Positions 25,401 through 37,400 of a DNA stretch of 64,000 nucleotides are shown in pieces. The notes beneath the pieces are model-generated. The model did not search any database. It was not told the DNA's origin and was given only the letters and a program-made list of their open reading frames with translations. Origin of the DNA: Carposina sasakii (Eukaryota; Arthropoda; Insecta; Lepidoptera; Carposinidae); NCBI GenBank assembly GCA_014607495.2, contig CP053157.1, positions 6,696,001 through 6,760,000 of the forward strand, in the 5' to 3' direction. The translations under genes and the position numbers were made by a program. Numbering within the stretch: position 1 is the first letter of the stretch; each line of letters opens with the position of its first letter.

Positions 25401-28400
25401 TGTAAGTTGTAAAGTTAGTGCAACAGTAGTTAGCAATTTTCTACAAATCTTTTACATCTGACCTCTGACTCTGCTGTGCTAAACCTGTCTGTAGATCTCG
25501 TTCTTGATCCAACAGTTCTGGCAACCCTATATTAGGAACCCAGTCGTCTGTATATGTTTATATATCTTTCTTTCAGGGCAAAAGACTATGAGCATTATAG
25601 CCTAGCGGACCCACTGACTACTAACCGTATAGCGTCAGTAAAGAAGCTGGCTTATTACGTGCAAACCCAGCTGGATCAGGCCCACAAAGCTTTGGACCAT
25701 CGGTGGAATGAGATGTCTAGGCTGGACCCACAGTATAATATGTAAGTTAATATGCAATTTTTAAATATACATACATACATACATAATATAATATGTATGT
25801 ATATAAATAATCACGCCTTTATCCCTTACGGGGTAGGCAGAGAACCAAGGGCCGATAGGACCACATGGTGCCACTTCTGACCAATTTTGAGGGTATCCAT
25901 GAGATGTACAAGTTCGGTTCGTAGTGACAGGTGGTCAGACCATCGCCTACAACCTACAAAACACCAAGACCCTCTTTTCTCTACTGACTTGTACAGTATG
26001 CCCGAGAAAAGAAGCAGCTATAGTATTACAAGTTTTTTTTCACTCCATAGCAGCATTTATAAATGTGATGCTGTAATATAGGTACTAGTTTAATAACCAT
26101 AACTATAAATTTTGTTTCGATATAGAAATCAAGCCATTTTCAGATTATATATACAAGGTGTTTTTTTGTTGCTACCCTTAACGAATGGTACGTACTCATC
26201 AAATAAAGTAAGTTTATGCAAAAAAAAAAATGCTGAGAAACGATGTAAATTAAAAAATATATATATTCTATTCTATTCTATTCTTTATTGTACACAGACA
26301 TTTTATATGGAAAAACATTTTACATTGACAATGTACAAAGGCGTTAATTTAGTTGGTTCGGTAGATAGAACTAACATGGAAAACTAATCCTGATGATGCC
26401 ACGGGTGTTGGCGAAACATATGTCGATTAAAGTTTTAATTGGTTTTCGGATTAGCAGCTATGTATTTATGGTTGCATGCTAGGTGCTTGGATCTGGCTTC
26501 TCTTTGCGGCTGTAGTGTCTTGTGTTCGTGATCATGAGTAGGCAGATCCGAGGGTCAGCGGAGGGTATAGGGCCCGGTGGCGGGCGATCCCTCAATAGAG
26601 TTTTTCATAGACAGATATTAATTATTTCTCGTTAAAAAAATCTTGTTACGCGCGTCTATGTGCATTTATGCAGAAAAACGCAGTCTATTTACTCAACTTT
26701 GAACCCTAATATCTTGGGAACTAGACACTTCCCAGGTTACCATGGAGAAAAATTATCGTAATGATGAGGAGATTTCGTAGTTTTCGGGAACGTGACGACC
26801 AAAAATCACACTTCTTCACATAAATCTTCTACATAGTTTTCGGTTTATTCCTATGCCTTTTTTAATATTAACATAGACTTCCATGATTTTCAATATTTTT
26901 AGGCCCGGACATCGCATGATAAGACCGATATTAGACGACGTTTACCAACCGCTGGTGAAACAGCAAGAGATATTGAGCAGGCAGCAAGTTGTGCTTCGAA
27001 CTCTGAGGAATACCCTGACTGAATGTGATGTGGGACCCGTGTTTAAATCCACTTCGATACTGCGAAGCACGCCGTTTAGAAATAAGTGAGTATTTTTACA
27101 TATAGCCATGCCTATTGTCTTCATAAGAGCAAGAGTATGCAGATTACACACACGCTTTTTAGATTAGATTAGATTCATTTATTGCATGTCACAGTTTATA
27201 TAGATGTTACATAAAATCCGTTATGTTAGCCTGGTGCGCCTATCGCCGCTTATACACATAAATATTGATTCAGACGAGTAAGAAAGACTGCTAGAGCAAA
27301 AATGGTCAATAGTGTATTAAAGACTTCTTTAGTTCCTTCGAATAATGTTAGGGTATAACACATAAATAAAACATATCAGCAAAATAAAATTAATAAAATG
27401 GAAGAAAAAACTCATGCAACACTATTTCTCAAAAGCCTCAAACATACCATAATGAGCCCCTTCTATCCTCCCGCAAAAACGTGTCACTCTGATGTGCTTA
27501 CTTATTTGTGGCCAAAATCATTCTAATGGTCATTTCATGAAATCGTTGGTTAGTCTAGTACCATAAAATTTATTTATTATCGTGCGTGATGTGATCAATG
27601 GAATTTTAGTAATTTCATGATTGATTACTTCAACGATATAGACACGACATTATACAGCGTGTAACATATTAATATACAGATTACATACATTTTCAGGGAC
27701 CCTCTCTCAAAACTAACCAAAAACATACTCAACATGAGCATTGAACCCGAGAGCAAAGGGAAACAACCGCTCCTATCGGCGCAGAAATTAGACGTTCTAA
27801 GAGACATGTTGTCCAATCACAAGACTGTCAAAATCAAACCTGTCAATGTGGAACTGAGACAGCAAATGGCAGCCATGAGGTTGAATTATCAGAAGAGTGT
27901 GAAAGAAACAGATATAAAGCCTGAACCGGTTATAGAGAAACCTGTTGTGCCACCGGTTCAGAAAGTGCCAGGTTTGTTTATTTATTTTTTTACTTGGAAA
28001 TTCCATTTGTGTGACATTTGAATAAGGCTTGATTGTTGATTTTATGGTCGATTCTGACCGTCGCACTTCAACCTAAACGTAATATTACCTCTCCCTTTCC
28101 TTCTCGGTCATTTATGTTAGAATGGAGAGGGACTCTTGACTAAGTTTAAGTTTAGATACATGTGACGGTCAGAGTCGATCATTTTATCTACTCGAAACGT
28201 GCTTGGTTTTTATTGATAATAATGTTTATCGTAGCTTTACTTATATAAAAAATTTTGCTGAAAATTAACTATTATGTGTAAAGTCGCACAAGACTTATGT
28301 TAATCTAGTTATTAACATGAATAATTCTCAATGAGTGAAATTTAAATAAATAATCTATGTATTAAAAAGTCTTCTTGGCCACTAAATGCTTCGGGTGAAG

Positions 28401-31400
28401 TGAAGTTGAATTGATTTAATGTAACATCATTATCCTACTAATATTATAACCGCGAAAGTTTGTAAGTATGGATGGATGTTTGTTACTCTTTCACGTAAAA
28501 ACCGCTGGAGCGATTTTAATAAAATTTGTTATGGAGTTAGCTGACAGGTATAAAAAGTTCGCTAGCTAATCTTGCAGTAAGCTAATCCCGTTGCATCACT
28601 AATATCGTTATGTATTTTCATGCCTCGGAATCTACTAATAGTGTAATACTTTTTAGTGCAAATAACGGCACCAAAGGTTGTCAAACCCGAGCCGAAGCCA
28701 GACGTGGTAAAACCTGCGTCTCAAGTTATAAATGTACCTTCTTTCACTGGGTTTGGTGGTGTAGCTAGAACTCTATTTACTGATGGTACGTATTATAAAT
28801 ATAGGTACTTTTGTTTACATAAAACCTTTATGCATAGACCATGAAAGAAGGACGAGAAGAAAATGCGATTATTTGCTTTTCGCTACCCAGTAGCTCAACG
28901 GTGATACTGTTTTCGGTGAAGACACGTTTTACATACACTTTTTACCCGACTGCGCTAGAAGCTTAATGTTTTTCTCGTGTGTATATTTCTTTGGCATGCT
29001 CTAGATCCTAAATGGCTTGTCATTGGCATTTGAGCTTGTGAGGTATCATTGGATTCGTCTTAGTCGTGAGAGTTATTCTGGGTCAATTTAAAATTTAAAA
29101 TCACTTCAAATTCTAAACTGAAACAAAAAGAAAGGATGAGAGACAAACAGCCTACTTTTATCATAGGCAAAATGGGATACCAAAATAATTTTTTTTTTTT
29201 CAGAGCCGATACCTGATCCGCCCAAACCATTCCAACTGCAAACGCTTCAAGCGAAGCCAGAGGTTCCCAAAGTTTCCCAACCCCAAGCGAAACCAGAGGT
29301 GTCTAAAATGCAGCCAGTGATAAGCTTTGGAGCCACCAGTATTGCGAATGCTTCCAACGTCAAAAGTGTGCTAAAAGATCTACTGCAGAACAAGTCACAG
29401 CCTATTGAACCTAAGAATGATGCTAATACATTTATGGGCCAGCCTATTTGTTCGCCTACTGCTTTTAGTGGTAAGTATAGATACTTAAATACAGTAAATT
29501 TTGCCCAATAGTGGAGTAGTAGTAATAGAGTGCCATTTTAGCAGTAAGTATATGTATGTATGTACCACAGTCTAAGGCACATGTGGCTGTCATGTTAGTC
29601 AGTGGAAACAATGCGACTCCTTGTGTGATGTATTTTATTTATTCAATCGATGAGTTATTTTATTACTTGCATTCTTGGCAAGAAAATTAATTTTCCATGA
29701 CCGCAGTTAGAGTAAGCGACGAATAATTGAGTTTACCTCCTGAATTGTCTCATACATTCTGCATTATTTACATTAAAAAAATGTTTTAGCTACAACTGCC
29801 GCTAAAGTGACAGCAGCTCCTTCAGCGGTATTTCCATCAAAACCGATCGCCGGCATCACCGATATGTTCAGCCAATTCCAACCACAAACATTCACGGCGG
29901 AAAACAAAAGCCAACCTACAAAACCTAAATTGCTGTCAAGCGAAACGGGAGAAGCAGATGTGCCAACCATCAAACCACTTGAAATCAAAAAAGCTGACAA
30001 ACCAAGTGTATTCTCTGTACCCAAACCACCTCAACAAAACGTGCCAGATGTAATAAAAAGTGGTCCAAGTGCTAAACAAGAAAAATCCGTTGATAAAATT
30101 GCTGAGAAATTAAAGGAAAATGTACCTCATACGGTTGAAAGTACACCAGTAGTAGAGAAGGCGGAAAAAAAAGAGGAAGCAAAACCCCTGACTCCATTAT
30201 CTACTAATAAGAATGGTGGCATCTTCTCTTCTAAGAGCCAAGCATCGTTTGTTAGTTCTACGCCTGTGACAGTTTCAAGTAAGGGACTTACTAAAGTTGG
30301 GACTTAATAAAGTTTTCACCTTCAGGGTTGTTCTCTTCCTTAATCTTCACATCCGATCAACTTGGTATTGCTACTTTTATTTTTAGAATCTCTGTAGAAT
30401 ATATTTTAGCTTTAATTTACCTTTTTACTTCTCTTAGGCCAAACTCCAAAACCAGTTGCCATAAAAACCGAAAGTAAAACGGAAGTTTCAGAAAAACCTG
30501 CAGTTACAACTTCCGCTGCTTCATCTCTTTTTGCCGCTGCGAACGCTTCAAGTCCAGGTGCGTTTAAAATTTTCACCTTAGTTTAATCAGTATTATTTAT
30601 TTATTTAAATCATAAATTTCCTACCATTAACCTATTATTTACGGTTGGTTTCGTTTGAAACTCACATTGCCAAAGATTTGGCGTTTGTTTTACGGCTGAC
30701 TGCCTGCCTAACGCCAACACTTCTCGGGTATAGCTAAGTGACTATTTTAGAAAATCCGTACATGAAATAAAATCTGTGGTACAGGCCGTTACTGTGATTG
30801 AACCTACGAATCCGAATGGAAGGCGCACGTCTTCACCATTGGGCTATCACCGCTTTATTTATTTGATTAAATGTTAAATAAAAATTTTATATGTAGTGTT
30901 TTTTTTTTCAGTATCTAAGCCATCAGCGTTTGCATCTCCGCCTTCGACTCCAACAACAACAAAGACATCCATATTTGGTAGCACCCCAACACCAGAACTT
31001 AAAATGCCCACCCCAACATCGCCACCTACATCCGCTTCATCTCTATTCGGGTCAGCAGTAGCTTCTCAAGCCAGTACTACATCTGGATCAATATTCGGAT
31101 CGTCGCCCAGTAAAACCGCGTTTTCTTCATCCATATTTGGTTCTGCATCAGCAACTACATCAACTACGGCTACTACACTTAGCACAGCTACAACCACGGT
31201 GGCATCTAGTACAGAAAAACCTATTTCTACACCTGCGTCACCAACATCAGTGTTTAGTCCACAGTCACCTATATTTGGGGCACCGACGACTACGTCTTCA
31301 AGTCCGTCGGCTGCCAGCGTCTTTGGCGCTGCAGTTTCAAGCGCTCCAAGCGTCTTTGCTTCCACACAATCCGTTCCAACGTCAACTACGCAAAGTGTAT

Positions 31401-34400
31401 TTGGGTCAACAAGCCCACAAAGCACTTCAGTATTCAGTGCCACCACCACTGCTTCAATATTTGCCGCAACAACATCCCAAAGCATATTCGCGACCGCTCA
31501 AGCTACAACAGCGTCTTCCATTTTCGGAACAAATACTAGTACTGCAAACGTTTTTGGCGGTACGACTCCTACTACAACATCCATATTCGGATCTTCCGGT
31601 CCGTTGGGGACGTCCGCAACTCCACCGAAACCGTCTATATTTGGTTCCCCGAACTCGGCAGCATCCGTTTTTGGCAGCGCTACTAGTCAAGCGCCTGTAT
31701 TTGGGACCCAAACTACTCAAGCGTCCATATTTGGTGGGACACAGACAACCCAAGCATCTATATTTGGTGAAACACAGACAACCCAAGCATCTGTATTTGG
31801 TGCAACACCAACAACTCAAGCGTCTATATTTGGCGCAACACCAACAACTCAAGCGTCAGTATTCGGTACAACACCAACAACTCAAGCGTCAGTATTTGGT
31901 GCGACGCCAACAACTCAAGCATCAGTTTTTGGGACGCAGCCGACACAAGGTTCTTTATTTGGATCGACACCAACTACGACACAAAACGGCTCCTTGTTTG
32001 GGGGCGCTGAAGCCAACTTGTTTGCGTCAGCCAGTATTTCTACTACCAGTGCCACATCGCCGACAAGTGGAAGTATCTTCGGTGGCAGGTGAGCTTAAAA
32101 TTAGAATACTGTATATTTTAAGGTTTATAGGAATTTAAGAAAAACTGAGTTTCTCGCCAAGTGATGGAAAGTAAAGTACCTGAAAATTTGCCTATGCTGA
32201 AAAATTATTTCAAGTTAAAAATCTTTTCATCTTCATTATTTGTTTGTCTCAGCCGTCGGTTCTGTTAATTGGTTAGCTTGTGTATAACTTTGACAGCGGG
32301 CTAGATCAGTGTCGAGGTTTATGTTTGATGTTAAGAAAAACCTTTGGCTCAGACCCGACTTTATAAGGGAAAAATACGTGGTAAAATATAACGCATGCAG
32401 AAATAGTTATTTTGAGACCAACAAGTTACTCAGCTAGAGTACTTTAAAAGTTGTGTTGAATTTGAACATCTATACAGAATCATCCTATCGCGTTTAATTT
32501 CGAACAAATAAGTGGCTGGCGCATACTTTTAATTTAGTACCTATAGAATATTTTTAAACGATATTGATCTGTTATTTAACTTAATTATTCATTTTAGTTC
32601 CGGCGGTTCAGTATTCGGCGGTGGCAACGGAAGCCCATTCGCTGCCAAGTCCGCCTTCGGTCAGCAACCAAGCAATCAAAACTCTATATTCTTCGGGAGT
32701 AGCACAGGATTTCCTCCAGCCAACAACTTCTGGGGAGATGGCGGGAATAATAACAATACTACTGGCAAAACTGGATTTGGCTCCGGTTTTGGTAAGTATT
32801 TTAAATTACAGCTTGCGAAAAACTCGATGCCGTGTGGAGACAACAGCTTTAAGAGAGTTATAGTCTACGTGGCCTAAGCTTTGCTTATCATTTGTGTGAG
32901 TGAAAAAGGGGACGCGCTAGGTCGATGCACACCACACTATCTATGTACACTCGCACAAATCACTACGCAACGGAGATTGATGCGGTTTTTTTATATAGAT
33001 TACTAGCGGCAGCCCACGGCCTCGTCCGCGCGAGAGTGCATTACTCGTGCGAAGCCAGGGCGGGTGCCTAGTTATACATTATAAACCTTCCTCGTGAATC
33101 ACTCTTATCTATTTAAAAAAAAACCGCATCAAAATCGGTTCCCTAGTTTGAAAGATCTAAGCATACATAGGGACGGACAGACGGCGGAAAACGACTTTGT
33201 TTTATAATATGTAGTGATTTCAAAGAGAAAGGTTTATACATACATAACTAGCTGCGCACGGGTGCAAATCTGATACGAAATTCTCCTTTACGCGGACGAA
33301 GTCGTGGACAGCTGCTAATCTATTCTATATCTATACATATAATAAAAATGTAACGGATCGCTGTCTGTACATGGAAGATAAAAGAGAAAAAATATCATAG
33401 AAGACCTTTATCAACGCAATAACCCAAACAATGATTTTTGGAATTTTTGTCTGTTTGTCGGTTTGTCTGTGCGTTTGTGCACGCTAATCTCAGAAACGGC
33501 TGAACCGGTTTCGATGTCTTAACATATAGGCTACTTTTTATCCCGGGAAAATGTTTTTATCTCGGATAATTTCGACATTTTGTTTTTTCTGTAATCGACG
33601 CGGACGGAGTCGCGGGCGTCTAGTAGAGAATATAATAAAGTTGAGAAAAATTTCGATAACGCGTTTTACTAATTGTTTTGGACTTGTCCGATAGATGGCT
33701 GCTGCGTATTTTTAAGATATTTTTTTTTATATAATATTGATCCCTGTAAGTCAGTTATGCTGTACAAACGACATTCACAACTTAATTATTTATAGGTCAA
33801 CCAACAACCCAGTCTTCAATATTCAGCGGCAACACGGGCGGCAGTTTCAGCACTCCGTCCGCCCAGCCGTTTGGATCAGCCGCAACTCAGCAAAATGGTA
33901 AGATGCGAAGATACATGGAGATTTTCTTGCGAATATCCTCCTGCACCCGTATGATGAATTTGGTGAGAGCGAGATGTCTCACTTTTAAACGTCAAATCCA
34001 CAGAGCTAAGTAATAACAAGATAAAGCAAGTGTTTCTACTTGGTGTGTAAAAAGGGATTGCAAACCACTTCTATCAGCCCTAATTCCTTCAGTCATGGCT
34101 CGAGAACGAGTGTCTATTCTAATTCTTAAGTCTATTATTTACATGCAAAGTAGATCCACTTAATTTATCTAGTTATTAATAGCTCTATGAATTTGACGTT
34201 TAAAAGTGAGACATTTCGCTCTCACCAAATTCATCATATCGGTGCATATTTTATTATCACGATAATCCCGTGGCTCTACAAATGTAATGTGAAGTCTTGA
34301 ACTGTCTATTACACAAATTAACTACATTTGATATTGTCTAGAACTCTAGCTAGGACATTAAAAATACTTACTACATAATAGCCAAGCACTCCTAAAACAC

Positions 34401-37400
34401 AAATTAACTCAGTAAAGACATGAACATATACAATTTTTACTTGAGATGATGATTCTTAATATAAAAAATGTTGTTAACTCATTGTTATAGCACCAGCGTT
34501 CGGTGGTGGAGCAGTATTCGGCTCTAAACCTGTGTTTGGTCAGTCCAGTCCAGGGTAAGTACCTATTCGTCTTCGTTTTCACCCTATTGTAGACCGCTGC
34601 ACGACGTAGGCCTCCCCCAGGGCACGTCACAAGTCTACTGTAGGGTTTCCGATTTCTCGAGGTTTTTTAGTTCTCGGGTGTCGAGACTTCTCGAGCCTGA
34701 TTTCTCGGGTCTTCTCGGGTTGTCGAGAAAAAATAAAATACGTCTAAATTTTTGTTTAATTAATAAAAAGAGTCTTTAATTTAACTGTGTTTATTTTACA
34801 TGAAAAAAATCAACATAATTTTTAACAAAAAAAACAAGTTCTCAATAAAAAATCAGCTCAAAACAAAATTGCTAACTAAAAACAATCATACTTCTTCTCC
34901 TTATTATAACTAATCTCATCTCACTAATCTGTAATAAAAAAACAAAATCTCTGTTAACAATCAGCTTAAAACAAACATCTTAACTAAAAACAATCATAAT
35001 TTTTCTCATCATAACTAAAGATCACTCACTAATCTCACTATGTGGGTTGTATGGTATCACAATTTTTGGCAGTTTTAATGTAATTAAATAAGAGATATCT
35101 ATCTACTATTAATACGAAAAATATAACTGTCTTTAAGCCTGCTTATTAATTCTTATGAAATATGCCTTAAGATAAACCAAAGCATTAATAGATTTATCAG
35201 ACAGCCGGCTCCTAATCTTACTGACCACATTTCCCGATATGGAAAATACCCTTTCATTTTCTGTTGAAGTCGGCTTGACTGAAATTAATGCTTTGTATAG
35301 TGTTTCCAGATTAGGGGTCCTCTTGCCTGTTTTTTCAAATAGCAAAAACTCTTTTTTTATAATTGATTTGGAAAGCACCACAGCATTAGTTGATTCACCA
35401 TTTCTCGAAAAACACCTTTTATTGCTCTCTCTAATTGAGCTGCAAAGCTGTCTTGTTCAGTTTCTGATTCGCTTACGCCTGCTTCGACAACTTCTGAATT
35501 ATTTCCTGTCGAAGGTTCTGTAGTAGTGGGAACAGTGGGGTATAGACGATTGAATAAGTCTTCAGCGTATCCAATTAAAAATGTCTTGCTATTATCGGTA
35601 AAATAAGCACTCTTTTTGAGAATAAAATTATCGGGGCTGTTTAGGTAGCGTAGCAGCGATATTAGAGGTGTATTCCGACGATCTGATATTTTCATTTTAA
35701 GAGATTCTACTAACTGAAGAGCCAAAGGGTCGTCGATACTTTCTAATTGTTTTAGCAACACATCTGTTATAGCCTCTGCAGTTAGTAAATTGGCATCTTG
35801 TCTGCTCAATGCTTCAACTGCAAGTTTAGTTGGCGTCAATATCAACCGCAATTTTTGTAGTATAGGAATATTTTCCTCCTTCCATTTAAATGAGCTATCT
35901 AAATCAATCAAGGCTTTTTTAATGGAATTTTTTAACTTCAAGAAACGCTCAATCATTGTTAGCATTGAATTCCACCTAGTTCTGACATCCTGTAATAAGA
36001 CTAGTTCGGCCCCGAATTCAGTCTTCACATGTTTTTGTAGTGTGATATTTCTAAGGGGACTCTTTCTGAAAAATCTTATGATCGAACGGGTCTCATTTAG
36101 CACTTTGTTTATGTCGTCAATAGGCTGCAATATAGATTCATCATCAGATTCTTCGTCATCGTTATCAGTGCTGGCTTCATCAGAGCTGCTGTGTTCATCG
36201 TCGCTAACAGGTGTGTTTCTTCTAGCAACTGTAGTTACTGTTTTTTTTTTTTGCAAAAGGTATCAAGAATAGCCAAATGGATGGCATGGTTTACACAGAG
36301 GACCATCTCACAGGGGCTCTCTCTGCCAAATTTTTTCATAACATTTGGCCCGTCGCTTGTTACGGCCAAGACATAATGCTCGAAGTTTACCCCAAAGTAT
36401 TTCAAACGCTCCTCTACTATTTCTCTAACCTCTGCGGCACCGCATTTTCCGGGTATGTAAACTAGCCCCAAATTGTAAACTTTTGCCTCTGCTGTATGAA
36501 CACAGACGCTAAAATATCGTCTGTTTCGTATGCTCGTCCACTCGTCAATTGTCACACTTAGCCGGTTTCCTGATGTGCAAAGCTGAGAAAGCTCTTTTAT
36601 CATCTCTTTCTCATAAAACTTCTTTCTTCTTTCATCATAAAACTTCAATATTAGGTTCATAACTTCGGTTTGGGTCTTTGGAAGTTTATACCCCTTGGCA
36701 GCAAGTGATTCACGGATAAATTCACTTTTAGTAATGCCTCTTATAGTAAAACCATCTTGGGCTGAAAGTTTAGCTAAAATTTCACCTAACGATTTTCTGG
36801 GTTGAACGTCAAATTTCAGTGTTTGCTGTACGTGCATAGTTTCAAAATCACTTCTTAATTTTTTTGGTGCCGTCACCCCGGAACTAGACGAACTGGTAGA
36901 TGCTTCTTCTGTGTCCATTTGAACCTCGGTGGATCTTACATCAATTTTGTGTACATGAGCTAAATGCCTCACTAGTCCGCTTGTGTTTGATCCTTTACAG
37001 GCTATGGTTTTAGGACATTTTAGACATTGCGCATTTGAGGCGTCCTTATTTTTCTTGAAATATTTCAAAACTTTGGAAGTTTCCATTTTGGTTCATTAGT
37101 TGTAAAATCTATAACAAACAGTTCAAGAATTAGTAAGTATTTTAGTTTAGTACCTACAAAATAGCTGACGCAACAGTGGGGAGGCCTATGCCCAGCAGGG
37201 GGTTGATGTGGGTAGGTTAGGCTGATGATGATGATGATGAAAAAATAGCTATGTCCTTTTGTATACTACGTTTGGTAGGATTGGTTGGATACGTTTTTGT
37301 GTTATTTGTAGTAGATAAATTGCCATAAAACAACGTCTTAATATTATGTGTTTAGTTTAGAACTTTAGGCTTTTGTGGGATTATTACAACATCTGCAATA

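Larger units (their letters stand above)
24455..27971 (+). other. Nup214: Nup214 exons 13-17: central coiled-coil / Nup88-binding region
   Basis: About 330 residues rich in K, E, Q, L and R with heptad-like stretches (ALKAAQEKANKIKLEQEL, VKKLAYYVQTQLDQAHKALD, LVKQQEILSRQQVVLRTLRN). In the family this region forms coiled coils with Nup88 and Nup62-type partners. Exon 13 could end at 24625, 24631 or 24652 without changing frame. Confidence 0.8.

Noticed and set aside
31066..31485. 139-codon open frame on the minus strand across the Nup214 FG exon
   Set aside because: It is antisense to a well-supported exon. Its Val/Asp/Ala-rich sequence is what Ser/Thr/FG codons give when reversed, and it has no motif of its own.
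31137..32138. 333-codon open frame in frame +2 of the same exon
   Set aside because: Leu/Gln/His-rich by-product of the repeated codons. The FG frame has the matching splice phases and family similarity.
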